Assembly: GCA_013400975.1 (NCBI GenBank)
Contig: WBMZ01003276.1
Coordinates: 62,001 to 126,000 of the forward strand
Reading direction: 5' to 3'
Origin: Atrichornis clamosus
Taxonomy: Eukaryota; Chordata; Aves; Passeriformes; Menuridae
Length of the DNA stretch: 64,000 nucleotides
The notes under the pieces were generated by a model. The model searched no databases, was not told the origin of the DNA, and saw only the letters and a program-made list of their open reading frames with translations. The stretch's first letter is position 1. Each line of letters begins with the position of its first letter. The position numbers and the translations under genes are program-made. This document shows, in pieces, positions 33,500 through 46,100 of this stretch.

Positions 33500-33880
33500 T
33501 TTTGACTTAAACTGGGCATTCAAAAAGCTGTTTTTATTAATGAATCATATTAAGCCATCAGTGAAAGGCTCCCTGACTCTGTTTAAATAACAGGCTATGA
33601 TTCCTCCCTCCCGCACCCCCCTTCCCTTTGGCTCCACTGCTATTAATTGAGGAGTTTCTTTGTTTCTTTTCTAATGAAGCTAACAGAACACATCTGTCAG
33701 GTGCTTGTATTCTTCACCCGTCTATAGTATGTAATAGCCCAGCTGGAGGCTATAATGCTACACAATACCCCTGGCCGTTACAGCAACTATTTATTCCTGG
33801 GCTTTTCCTCAGATAGGGATTTGAAAAAAGTCTGAAATTTGGGCCTAATTGCTATTTACACAGCGATAGACACCTGTTCT
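33500..33880. promoter_or_regulatory. Candidate conserved non-coding element, strong texture
   Basis: Dense factor-like words: TTTATTAATGAATCATATTAAG, TGCTATTAATTGAGG, TCTAATGAAGCTAACAG, the paired E-box words CATCTG and CAGGTG about 33690-33703, CAGCTG near 33740, GCTATAATGCTACAC and GGGCCTAATTGC. There is no recognised TE and CpGs are kept (CACCCGTC, GGCCGTTAC, CAGCGATAG). It may extend to about 34110, where a 7-bp inverted repeat TATGTAC/GTACATA sits at 33991-34009. Best single enhancer candidate in the window by eye. Confidence 0.37.
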
Positions 33881-34856
33881 AGCTGAGACACTGGCTCATG
33901 AATCCCACACCTGAGACCTTAGGGAAAGGGAAGGGGAAAATTTCAAGCAGCTGCCAGTCCGGTTCAGAAACAGAGAGCTTTTCTACGAGATATGTACGTA
34001 CAGTACATAAATCCATGCCTGCGTATTGCCATAGCTACTGTTTCACGGCCAAATGTTCATTTAAAGGCTTAACATATGCTGGTTTTGTGGACACATGTAC
34101 ACAACCGGGAGGAAAGAGTTTTCTGCCTTTGCTTCTACGTTTTTATTGGACTCTCCCAAATTCGTTGTGCCAGGATTTAATTCTCCAAAGATCTGTGGCT
34201 GCGGGTTGCTGCCAGCCACTGACCTTCCACTCTTGCCTCATGTTGTGCAGCACAATCACTCCGTTTTCCCCTTGTTTATGCAAAGGATACTGCTCTTCCT
34301 CTTTGTCTTTGTTCAGGGGAGGTTTTCTTGCCCGTGCACTTCTCAGGAGCAATAGTCCGTGGTGAAGGAGATGGTGGAGACTTTGTTTTCATAAGGCTGC
34401 TAATAGTGAAGGAGCAGTGTAGAGCCATACATGAATCTAAGTTAGCAGCCTCTCCAATGTAGTTAAGAGTGAAAATTGATTAAAATGCAACCAGCTCATA
34501 AAACTCCCTGTTTATTACCTCAGATGTGCGTCAAAGACACAGAGCTGAAGAAAAGGTTTCTTTCTTTTTCTCTCCTCTCCTCATCACTGTCATTCCTCCC
34601 CCACTACATGTTTATGTCATTCTTCCCTACTATATGTTTCTGTTCACTGCCAAACAGCCCCATTCATTAGGTGCAGGACAGAAATAAAGTGTTATTGCCC
34701 TGCTACCTTATCAGATGACAATGCCCTCTGCTGCTGCCAGGGAAAGGAGCTGGGGTGTCTACTTTTTGCAGAACTTTTCCCTGCAGGCAGGGGGGCTCTC
34801 TGTGATTTCCAGTAAAGACCTCTCTTTTGTGGAAAGACCTTTATTCAGGCTGTTTC
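33881..34856. other. Unique non-coding DNA
   Basis: No gene recognised. A 155-codon + frame at 33898-34365 is overlapped by other frames on both strands and has no domain. T/C-rich stretch at 34560-34620. Confidence 0.35.
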
Positions 34857-34921
34857 TTCAATCTGGCTATGCTCTGTCCAAGCCCACCTTCAACCTGGCC
34901 ATGCTCTGTCCCAATCTCACC
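34857..34921. repeat. 32/33-bp imperfect tandem duplication
   Basis: Two adjacent copies share TTCAA, CTGG, ATGCTCTGTCC and CACC in the same order with four or five differences. No coding context. Confidence 0.8.
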
Positions 34922-37900
34922 TTCATAACACCTTTGTTTTGGGGGGAGGGGAGAGGCAGGAGAAGGGGTTGAATAATTAACTGGAAAAATTGGTTCTTAT
35001 GTCATTTAAAAGACTTCTGAGAGCTGCTGAACATCAAATGCAAGAAGGGAAGGTGAGGAATAGGAAGGTTAATAAATGGATTTTTTAAAAAAAGTGAGAA
35101 AAGCTCACACAAGGGATGAAATAAGACTAGTGAGCCAAGCGGAATTTTCTAGAGGCTTTTAAAAATGTGTATATCAGAAACAGAAAGATGAGTCAAGGAG
35201 CCAGCAGTGCTTTTAAGATGGGGTGAGGCTTCCAGATTGGTGAGAGATGAAGGGGATACCGCTAATATTAATTATTTGCCGCAGGGCTCACAAAAGCAGT
35301 TCAGTAGCTGAGGACAAAAAGAGAAATTCATTTCCCAGAGGAGAAAGAAAGAAGTAGTGAGTGATCCCAGGGTCACTCCAGGACAGGTGATAATGAAATT
35401 AGAGTTAATGAAGATGAGGAAGACACCAGAGCCAGATGAGCCTCCATACCGAGATTATGAAGCTGATGCTGATAATAAATGCTCCTTGCACATGAAGAGG
35501 AACCTTAAAGGTAGATGGAATCCGTGGCTGCATCTGATTTAACAGGAGCTCTGGGATAATAATAGACCTTTACCTTTTTCTTCTAAAGACTGAAGTTTTA
35601 GTAGCTGCTGAGTACCTAGGAGCTCAAACTCACCCTGAAAATGCTGTTAATGCACCTCCTCTGTCTCTGGAACAGATGGAATAGAGAAAACAGGTAATAC
35701 AGGATGGATTAGATATAATTTCCCTGTTATTTGGCCCTGTATGGCACTGGGACAACTTTCTAATGAAACCAAAACCTTGATCTCTAATAGAAATTAAACT
35801 ATATATACACTTACGTATAGGTATTTATATTCTTCACTGTGGAAGCCATACATGCTTGTGAATATAAAACAGAGGAAACAAGACAAAAGCAAGAAAAAAT
35901 TGTCTATTTCAGAGGCAATAAAGTGACAAGGAGACAGCTCTGATCCACCACTGGCTCGTGCCACGGTGATTTAGGGGGATTCTGCCTCCAGCTGTAGCCT
36001 AATCAGTAGGTAGGGACACAGTGAACTAGTCTTCACTGTGGTGGCACTGATTTTGATTTCCTGATATAATTTTATATCCAACAAGGGGGCAGCTTTGGGG
36101 ATGTGCTCTCTGTTCTGCTGCTTGTGTAGTCCCCCAGAAACGTGTGGTTAGTTAACATCCACAAAAGAGAAGACTTTGGGTCTGTGATCCTTGCTGAACG
36201 ACACTCCTGCTGATTCACATCCCATGTCTAGCAGAGCACACAGCTTTTCATCGCTTTTAAGTGCCATGACAGGATGTTACTCTCCTCCCAGCCTCATCCA
36301 TGTTTCACCAGTGTGATGCTTTTACTACTTCATTCTGTCTTGTGGCTTTGTCCTCAGTGTCAGGCTCATCCACTGCTCCTCTCTATTTTTGCCTATGTAT
36401 TCTTTATTTCACCTGGCTTCGTATATGATCTGTTTCATAAATTTTAATTCTTAACACCCTTGCAGATCAAATCATCTTCCTTCCCATTTCTGTTGCCACA
36501 GATGTCTTCACCTGAGCTACAGTAAGCTGGTCCTTAGGGCAATCCCTTGAAACATTTTTCTGCTATGAAAGTTTTACACGAGAGAGCCTTGATTTTTATT
36601 TTTTTAAATTTTTTTTTGTAATCAAGTAAATTGCTTCTCAATTGAGAAGGAAAACATTATGCTTTTGAGTAAATGGTAGTAATCCTCTCATAAATCAGCT
36701 TTTTGTACGAAGCTGTCTCTAAAGCTTTTTTGTTGTCTAGGTAAATAGTGCTTAATGGTCTTTCATTGATTCTGGGTGTTACTTCTGAGTTATTTCTCTC
36801 AGCTTTGTTGGCCATAATGTTCTTTATTAAAGATATGCCTATGCCTTTGGTTGAATTAAGCCCCACTGAGTATTGCATTACTACAGCTCTGTGTGGCTAG
36901 TATCTTCCCTGTTGTGGAATTCAAATTTACAGCTGTGAAGGGTTTTTTCCAATCGTTAGTTACGCATCTGAGTTTAGAAGTTTCTGATGTTCGCCTTGCT
37001 TTGCTTTACTATCTCTCTAACCAAAATGACTGTACCAGGAAAACACAGTTGTCAGGATGTCATTCTTGGCTCTGTTTTCTTTGTTATATGCAAAGTTCAG
37101 GGTGAGTAGCACTGGCCCCAGCAAATGTAAAGATTTTTTTAGGCAACTAATGCATGTTTATGGTGAACAGGCAGTCTGTATGATACCATTATCACTTTGG
37201 TTTGGCTCATTATTAATGGATGAAATTCTGGATATAAAAGAAAGAAGAACTTAATAGATTTTAAGTTATCTGTGTGTGAAAGCTCTTAGTTTCTATTTAT
37301 CAGCAGTCAGAATAATCAGCAGGAGTGGTTTATTTCCATCTCTGGCTGGTTCTCTGATTTCTGTCTAAACTTGGTTAAATCTGAAAAGCAAGTTGCTTTC
37401 AACCTTTCCACCAAACTCTTTTTAATGACAAAGTGTAAAAAAAGTCAGTTGGTCATTCAGAAGTTTTAAAGTTAAGTGCAAGACTTAATTGTGATTTAAA
37501 ACTCAACTATTTCTGATCATTTTTGCAATATTATCTTGCTACCTTTGTTGACAAACGTAGCCTTTGAGAAGCCTGCTTATTTTCAGCAGCACTACACCCA
37601 AGATCAAGCATAATAAGTTTTGAAGAGAGATAATTTAATACTGTATGCTTTCATCTTCCCCTGTGATATACTCTCTAGACCAACATTTTTGCCTGTCATA
37701 ATCTGAAATACAGAATATAGATACATATCCAAATGCATGTGTATGTGTGCCTAAAACAAAAGCATATCCATCTAACAAATAGGTCTCCTGAAATCAGTGA
37801 GACTGCTTCCAGATAAAGGCATTGCACAATGTATGCAAAGGTTTCAGAACTTTTAAACCCAGCTCCAGAAATCAAATGAAAAATAGATGGGAAGAGGGAA

Positions 37901-39269
37901 ATGAGGACTTTTTTGGGCTATGAACTCTTTGGAGCCAGGGTCTCACCACACTGCATGTTTGTGCACTCTCTTGCACAATAAGGTTTTGTTTTTCTGGCTG
38001 ACTCTTAGACACGGCAGTAGTGAAAATGATGAACACTGACAACATGTTTTAGTGGAGCTCATGGGGTCAGTCCTTCCCACGTGTGAACATCTGCCCACAC
38101 AGGACATCTCCTTCTTACCAGGAACTGCAAAACATCCTTGTGGCCAAGACACTAATTTCTTATAGACAAAATTAATGGTGGGAAATTATTTAGTGTATTT
38201 TAAGCTGCCTTTTAATCCCGTTTAGCAGGTGGAAATAAGAAAGAGATTTAGCAGTATGTGAACAATCAGTTCTTAGTGGACCACCAAAAGGCTGGAGCAA
38301 CTGAGTTGAGCTATCAGAGACACTTCCAGATGATGTCCAAAGCATCCATTTGACCGATTATGTGGAATAATAGTGCAATCCAGACGTGGTCAAGCTACAT
38401 CTGAATTCTAAGGGCAGGAAATTTGCCTATACATGATATAGATATTACATGGTGGCTTGGCACAGTCCAGCAGTTTATTTAACGTCCAGCATTTAACCTC
38501 TTTTCCCCCCAAGGTACAAATGTCAATATTGGATTTTCTCTGGTTGAATGAATGTGTCACAGAGCAGATTAACCACTGGCAGTGAAAAGGGACTTTCACT
38601 TGCCAAAACTAAATTTCTCACAAATGGATCAAAGCAGTCTGAGGTACAGAAAAGAAGCAAGACAGGAAATCTTGCCAAATTTAGTCATGATGGTTCATTA
38701 AACTGAACTTAAGACCTTGGTGTGTGTACTTTATCTAGAAGCTCCTGCTTTCAGCTGGAGGGAAGTAGAGGCTTGCATGTGCCCATGTGTCTGTGTGTGC
38801 AAGTGCATGTACACCTGGGCATGAGGTGGCAGGGCAATAGCTAACAAGCCAGATGAAGCTAATGCTTATCACAGCAGAGTTCCTCAAAAGCTCACTGTTC
38901 ACTTGGTTATCCCCATGTTTTCAGCACAGACTGAATTTACCCTCTCACTCCCTGGGTAATGTTGCTGTTCCACCACTTAATGTTGTCCTTTGCTAATTGC
39001 AGAGCAGTGTGTGAGGCATGAGGGCTGGGGGAGGACCTGGTCCCCGTGAGCCAGGCTGGGTGGAACATTTGCTGCTGGGGGAGCCCGGGCTGCCTCCCCG
39101 TGCTGGGTACAGCTCCTAATACTCCTGGATATCTGAGTGCTTGACAAAATATGTCTCCTTCTCTGCTCCCTAAATCTGAATGGTATCTGTTATTCCTGTA
39201 TAAGGAATCTCTATTTTTGTTTACATGATAGCATAGGTTGTGTGGTGTAGTTTACACACTGGAAAAAAG
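34922..39269. other. Unique non-coding desert
   Basis: No gene or transposon recognised. Small AT-rich, TAAT-bearing patches occur near 35260-35290 (CCGCTAATATTAATTATTTG) and 37440-37640. Minus-strand frame 36657-36878 (73 codons) has non-repetitive composition but no match I know. Confidence 0.38.
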
Positions 39270-40054
39270 TGATGCCATCCAGAGGGACAGGCCCATGGGA
39301 ACTTCATGAAGTTCAAAAAGACTAAGTGCAAGGTCTTGCACCTGGACTGGGGCAATCCCAAGTACAAATAGAGGTTGGGGGATGAATGGATTGAGAGCAG
39401 CTGTGTGAAGAAGGACTTGGTGGTGTTCACGGGTGAAAAGCTGGACATGACCCAGCAATGTGTACTTTCAGCCCAGAAAGCCAATTTTATCCTGTGTAGG
39501 CAGCAGATCGAGGGAGGGGATTCTCCCTCTCTGCTCCACTCTCATGAGACCTCCACCTGGAGTACTGCATCCAGCTCTGGCATCCCAGCATAAAAGGAGC
39601 ATGAACCTGCTGGAACTAAGGGAGGGACCCAAAGATGGTCAGAGGTCTGGAGCACCTCCTATGAAGAAAGGCTGAGAGTACTGGGGCTGTTCTGCCTGAA
39701 GAAGAGAAGGCTCCTGGAAGACCTTACAGCACCTTCCAGTACCTGAAGGTCCTGCAGGAGAGCTGGAGAGGAACTTTTCACAAGGGTGTGCAGTGACAGG
39801 ACAAGGGGAAATGGCTTTAAACTGAGAGTAGGTTTAGATTAGGTATTAGGAAGAAATTCTTTACTGTGGTGGTGGTGAGGCACTGGAACAGGCTGCCCAA
39901 AGCTGTGGATGCCCCATCCCTGGAATTGTTCAAGACCAGGTTGGATGAAGCTTTGTACAACCTGGTCTAGTGGATGGCATCCCTGCCCATGGCAGAGTTG
40001 AAACTAGATGATCTTTAAGCTCCCTTCCAACTAAAACTATTCCTCGAATCTATA
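39270..40054 (+). mobile_element. CR1 LINE, ORF2 C-terminus plus complete 3' end
   Basis: About 785 bases follow the avian CR1 3' part in order: GATGCCATCCAGAGGGAC, AAGTGCAAGGTCTTGCACCT, TGGATTGAGAGCAGC, ACCCAGCAATGTG, AGCCCAGAAAGCCAA, ACCTGGAGTACTGCATCCAG, GAAGAGAAGGCTCCTGGAAG, GAAGAAATTCTTTACTGTGG, TTGAAACTAGATGATCTTTAA and a final ATTC-type tail. The C-terminal part of the reverse-transcriptase ORF is covered but interrupted by indels and stops, so it is inactive. 5' truncation and a kept 3' end are typical of CR1 insertion. It is the largest transposon copy here and lies in the same orientation as the fragments at 4617 and 32028. Confidence 0.96.
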
Positions 40055-42139
40055 GCAGGTTGTTTAAGTTAGCTCAGCTCACCTTGGATTCAGTTCTTGC
40101 TGGAAAACTTAATTGACCTTGTTATTTATTATTCTTTCAATTTTTCTGCTCTCTGCAAAGCTCAGTGGCAATAACTTTATATGTTCTTCTGGTTCACTGA
40201 TTCTTTTTTTCCTTGGTGTCATTTCAGAGGCCTTTATCAGTTTTCCACTTCTGTGATTTTTAAGTTTTACATGTTTATTGCCTTGTTAATTATCATAAAA
40301 GGGTAGGAGAGGAAAGAAAGGGAAGAAAAATAGGATACACATGCTTCTGTTATTAATATATAATGGATGCAGTAATGTTGTCCCAATTGTTCACTACCAA
40401 GTACTAGCATCCACAACAGTGAATTGCATTGCAGCATGTTATTGAAGTGTGGTGACTACAAGATTCAAAGCACAGATCTGTTTTCTGTTTCCTTTGACTT
40501 TACGTGACTGTTCACTGGGAGATAATTGCAAACACAGGCATCTTGTAGGCAATGGAAAAGGGTAAACTAAAGAGCTGTGGGTCTGATTTTTCTGGGTTTC
40601 TGGAGTACACGTGTAAGGTCAGAAGTGGTGGTCTTGCTGGATGTTAAAAACAATTAAAAATTAATAAATATTTTAAAATTATCAGTTCTATATAATTCAA
40701 CTAGAGCATCTTTTAAAGCTGGCTAGGCTTTTCTTACCTTTGAAAAGTGGGGGAGCTCTAGTAAAGTGGGAGAAGGTGAGTATTGAAAGAGGATCCTTAC
40801 TCCATCCTGGTGATTGAAATTACTTTTAACTTGAAGAAGATTCTGAACCAATAACATCAGGGGCATTACTGGTGTCAATACATAGTAAAACAGGTATCAA
40901 TGAAAACTGTGTAATAGTTCTATGGTTTTGAAGACTTCAGGTGTGATGGCTAAAAGTACTCATCATGTCATAGTTGGCATCTATAAAGTGCTTGGCTTCA
41001 TTCTGGATGCAATTTGTTTGGCTCGGGGCTGTCATGCCACAGAGGCCCAGGGTGGTTCAGCTGGACAGGCACAGGAGCAGGACATGTGGAACTTGCACCA
41101 AATCTTGCTGCAACCAGACCATGTCTTGCATGAAATTATCTTGTCTTAACTGAAAAACATGCAGTGATCTAAAATCAATAGGGCACAAGTGAAATGGATT
41201 AATTTTTTCAATTTGAAAGAACCTAAAAGCAACTGTATCCCTACTCTAAGGGGTGTATTAGAGTGAAATATTGGTATACATAATATATTGTAATGACATT
41301 TTTATTACAGTAGTAGTAACAGGAAAGAGTCAAACAGGTTGACAGATCCAATAATTTAATGGGCAGTCAGTATCTAGTTGATCTCAAAATGTCCTCTAGT
41401 GAGGACATCCCTGCCACTGAAGGCACAGAAGGTAGCTAGCAGCAGCAGCCTGATCCTGGTAGTCTGTAACCAGGTCAAAAGTTGTGTCAGAGTCCTTCCT
41501 CTGGGTACTGAGAAGTGCAGGGGGAAATGTTGGAGAAATGCCCTTTCCATTTAGGTTGATTTTTTTCAGTTTCATGTCTATGTCAGACTGCCAGCAAGCA
41601 GAGAGCTGTGTTACTAACAGATTGTCTGGATAGTATCTGTTCCTCAGGAGTGCTGATTTACAAAGTTTTACTGGAGTCCTGAATATAGCATAAACAGGAA
41701 ATACCACCCTGAAGGGTAGAAGTGGTGTATTTATTAGGGAATGCGAAAGATATTCTTAATATAAAGGAGAGGGGGATACGGCCAAAAGTTAGGGGCTGCT
41801 CCAGAAGCAAGTGGGTGAGGACAGGTAAGTCATCTCATGCAAGGCAAGAGGAAACTCAAAGCAAGAAACCGGCATAAACCAAGAAGCCCAACCCTGGTAG
41901 AGCAGCCAAGCTGACTGCCTCCGTTGGACTTGTCTAGTCCAAAAAGCTGGTGCATATTGCAGAATGTGACAATTCTCAGGTTCCCACGGCTTGGGGAAGA
42001 ACATCAGCAAAAGGGACTGTAGCCCTGTGCAGACCCAAGCACTTGGTTTCCTCCTCACAGGTGTGCAGGTGGTGCTGGGGAGAGGATCTGTCTTGGAGTG
42101 GGGTGTGTGTCTTGCATAAAATAAGATCCAGCCCTCTCT
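40055..42139. other. Unique non-coding DNA
   Basis: No gene or repeat recognised. AT-rich at 40620-40700 and 41240-41310. Confidence 0.38.
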
Positions 42140-42320
42140 GGTGTTGCCTAAATTAGCTGGAGTTCGATCTTGAGATAATTGTATGACATTTCATTCTTGT
42201 GTGGCTGCTCGCAGGTTTGCAACTGAATGTTTGACCCTGACTGAACAGTACATGAGAGAGCTTTTCTCCCTCCAGTTTTAATCCATCATGTAGCTTTGCA
42301 ATAAACATGTCTGGTGTAGT
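42140..42320. promoter_or_regulatory. Candidate conserved non-coding element
   Basis: Sequence with TAAATTAGCTGGAGTTCGATC, GATAATTGTATGACATTTC, GGCTGCTCGCAGGTTTGC, and TTTTAATCCATCATG. CpGs are retained and TAAT cores repeat. Texture only. Confidence 0.27.
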
Positions 42321-42779
42321 TTGTTGCTCAAAATGGAGGTATGGTTAGGAGAGAGGAATTAGTATAAAAGCCAGCTCTAGTGCCTGTCACCTGGTATGAG
42401 CTGTACAGGTCTCAAAAGCAGGGGTGTGCTACCTCCCAGCCTGCCTGCCATGCCAAAATAGTGCCAGGGAGCTGCTCATGGCAGATGTCTCTGCCCTCCT
42501 GCATGAGTCTCTCGCAAAGGGTTTGGTCCAGGTCCTACAAGCTCTGAGCACTGTTCCTCAGAGGAGCTGCAATGCTCAGAGGTTTGCTGTGCTTGGTCTG
42601 CAAGGAGAGCCCTTCCCTCTCCCAGAGGCATCAGCTCCGCTTTTCCATCAGCACTCAACTTGCGTGCAAAAAAATTTATATTGATAACTTAAAAAGTCAG
42701 CATCAACGACTGGAGTCAGAGCAATAAAAGTGAAGTGCATGGCTGCTGCCAGGCTTCTTTCTTGCTCCTTGGTGTTCTG
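42321..42779. other. Unique non-coding DNA
   Basis: No gene recognised. Frames of 86 (+) and 60 (-) codons overlap at 42424-42684 and show no domain. Confidence 0.35.
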
Positions 42780-43140
42780 GCTCCAGCATTCAAGCGATAG
42801 ATTTAAATATAAAACAGATCATTAACGGCTGGCTCAACATCTGCTAATATTATTTTCCTTGCATTGTCTGTGCGTCTTTGTTTATCTCAGTGTGCTACTT
42901 TGTTTTTCCCCTCTTATAATAAGGATCATTCCTTTATTTTAAAGCTCTGCATCAATTTTCAATTGCTTGGGCTCTTGGAGCCTCCCACGCTTTGCCCACA
43001 TGCTTGCACCGCACGAAGAGGTGGAGAAACAAAGCGAATGCGAAGCGTGGGATGATTGCTGCTTCAAAAAAACAGTAATTAAGAATCTGTTAGAAAAATA
43101 ACAACTGAGTTTAATAAGAGCTTAACTTAGCTGCGTGAGC
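42780..43140. promoter_or_regulatory. Candidate conserved non-coding element, strong texture
   Basis: Contains AAGCGATAGATTTAAATATA, CAGATCATTAACGGCTGG, CATCTGCTAATATTATTTTCC, CAATTTTCAATTGCTTGGGC, CACCGCACGAAGAGGTGG, GCGAATGCGAAGCGTGGG and CAGTAATTAAGAATC. Seven or more CpGs survive in an otherwise AT-rich block and there is no repeat signature. The mix of homeodomain and E-box words fits an enhancer. Confidence 0.36.
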
Positions 43141-46100
43141 TGGACAGAGAGAGACTCCTGGGCTGTCTCATAGAAACCAAGCAGCTCGACTCTTCAGGAG
43201 TCTTTCAAGTGACATTGAAGTGGATTCATGGAAATCCAGTAAGAGGCATTGTTCTTATTTCTGTTGGAGAGGTGGCTTGCCGTTCCCTTTAGAAAGAGAT
43301 TATAATAACCAGCATTGTGGTGAAAAGTCAAATACAAAAAGTGAAAACTTTGGTATAAAATCTACCCTTATACTAAAATAGCTGATTTATATCAACAAAA
43401 TCCTGGCCAATTCTCTGTTAAGTCCTAAAACTTCCTGTTATTATCCATATCCCTGTACCTTCATACCATGGTGCAGATGATGCAATATGCAAAATCACCA
43501 GCTGTTCACATATTTATAGAGTACTTAAGCTAAGTGAATTGAGGATGGGGTGTACTTTTTTACCTTGAAATTCATCTATGTTTCTTTCGCCCCTCTTCGC
43601 CCAACTTCATACCTCTTAAAGTTCATCACATTTATCCTGATGAAAAAGAACTAAAGAGAGAAATTAGACCTGTAAATACCTACTGAACATAACTTCCTGG
43701 GAAGCAGATGGAATTATATATGTTATTGTATGACTAGAGCTGACTTCTGCTTAGAGGATCTGACTCCTTAGTTGTCAGAGACAAGTAAAGAGTGCCTTTC
43801 AAGTGGTCTTTCCATTTTTTTTTCTCATAGGCAGAAATAAAAAGCCCCTTTCCTCTTCCTAGACCTCAATAGGTCTTCTACTACCTCAAGAGATCTTTCA
43901 CCATGTGAGAGGGTTTGTAGTTGTCCAGAGGAGTCCTCATCCCTGAAAGAACAGGGAATCTCCACCACTTTTAAGACACTTTTAGTTCAGGAAAATCAGA
44001 TTCAGTATGTTATTGCTGGTCCTGGGCCAGGAAGAACTGCATCTCCCTTTGTGCCCCTCATCTGTGCCTGGGTCAGCAGCCTTGAGGTGCTGGTGTGCTT
44101 ACTTCTCCCATCTTGGAGACAAATGCCAGAAGATGACTGTAAAGCATGGTCAAATTCCCTTTCTGTACCCTTTGTTTCTTCAAAGGTCTCCTGTGCCTGT
44201 TGTCATCTTTGGTACATGCTGGGGTTTCGCTGGGACTGGTAGCAATTATTGTACATCTGTCCTAGGAGAAGTCTCCCACCAGTGTAATAAAGACATGGAC
44301 TGCTTAATGTCGCCCGGAGAGCTCTGGACAGTCCTTCTCTATGACAACATATTGCCATTGTTTGTTAGGAGCCTTAAATTTGTGAGAGGGGGCAGTACTA
44401 TATTAATGGTTACGCAATAAGTAATAAATGCCTCGGTGTGACTAGTTCCTTTCTGCTACCTCTGTCATGCTGAAATTATATTTGGGAATGTCACACTTCC
44501 AAAAGGTTTGATCAATAAAATGTTGTCCCAAGTTTTATGACAGCTGGTAGCCAGTTGAAGCCAGAGAGAAGTGCAAGTTATATTATCCAGTGTCTCAGGA
44601 TGATTGGGCTGGAGGAGAAATGGACTACTTGCAAAATCCACCCCCAGACTGACAAAATTTAGAATCATTTTTGGTGCTCACCCACCCTTTGGCTTAAGGA
44701 GGTATTGCAAGACCCTCCCTGGTGGTAACTTAAATATGACCTCATTACAGTGAAATGTTAGCACAGACAGTAGTTGTAGTAGTCCTGTAACGATAACTCA
44801 GTAGTCTGAAAATTTCCTTTGGGTATCTCACACAGAACACTTCAAAAGCTGAGGCATGTCATTCTCAGTATTAAGCAATAATTTGAAATACTGCAGATCC
44901 AGATGCTGACTTCCCACTGAATTCATAGTAAATCACATGCATTTGTACTGTCTAAGTCTGGGCAAACAGCTCTCACACAAGGAAACAAGTTATGCTCAAG
45001 TCTGCATAAACAAACCCACACACCAAGCTTATTTCACGAAGCAAAAGTTGACTCTTTAACACAGGTGGGGCGATCCGACTGTTGACATCCCTACACAGAG
45101 ACCAAAATAAGGCTATGCTTCATTGTTGTGGAAAGTCATAAAGTCTTCACTACAGTCTTTCAACCATCATCCATCTGGTTGGTGTTTCATGGTTTGCATT
45201 CCTACAGAAAGTGGTTTTGAGTGAGGGTCACAAGCGACCCTTGTGTTTTTTCACAAGCAACTTACAAAGTGCCTGCCACACATTTGGACAGTGCATGGAC
45301 GTGGACGATAAGGTTCATGACTCCATGAAGGGAGTGCTGGAGGAGGATCATCAGAAATCAGGTGGATCTCAAGCTGTTGGAGCCCATCACTAGCCTGAGC
45401 AGACCCCATGAAATAGCCTAAACTAAGGTTTCCCATCTGCTCCAGGCTTGGCATCTGCTTTACTGCATGACAAAACCGAGGACATGACACCATTTTGCTT
45501 CTGTGATTCTACAGTGATTCTCTCATGTTTTAAATAAACTTTTGACTTCTGTCCAAATGCAGTAACTGGGAGGAAAAGAAAAACTAGAACTGCTTGCAAA
45601 CACATGAAGTAGGTGATAAATGGATGTGGTCTGCATGATATTACATGGTAACTTAGCTTGTATACATCATAACTTTTCAATCTTTTCTTGAACTAGTGGG
45701 ATTGACTTTTGGAATGCATTTTTTTAAAGACTAATAGTAATTTTTCTATGATGAGGAATAGACCACCCACAACAAATTTGTTCCTGCTCATCACAGTCCA
45801 ACTTCTCATATGCAGCTTGATAATTTTTCAGCAATCAACCTGGAATACTACCTGAACATCTGAAAAAAGCATCTGATTCCAAAACATGTGAAAGTCTTCA
45901 GCATGCAAATAATTGAGAGCTCCTCTACAAAATGCTTCAAAGGCCCTAATTCTTCCCACTGCTTTGAAATGAGGTTGTATGTCCCAGACTGCTCTGATCT
46001 GTGGGTTCCCACTCTGAGAGAGTTCCCATAGAGCAGGTGCCTGTTGGTCATACTCTCATGGCTTTTCATGAAAGCACCTTTTGTCATTGTAGGAAAGGAT

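Noticed and set aside
36657..36878. 73-codon minus frame of balanced composition, possible exon or pseudogene piece
   Set aside because: No match I recognise and no convincing splice sites around it; too short to support.
44465..44668. Possible second L2/L3-type LINE fragment (minus strand resembles the ORF2 'LHWLP' block)
   Set aside because: Only about 20 bases resemble the family and no second block could be found next to it.
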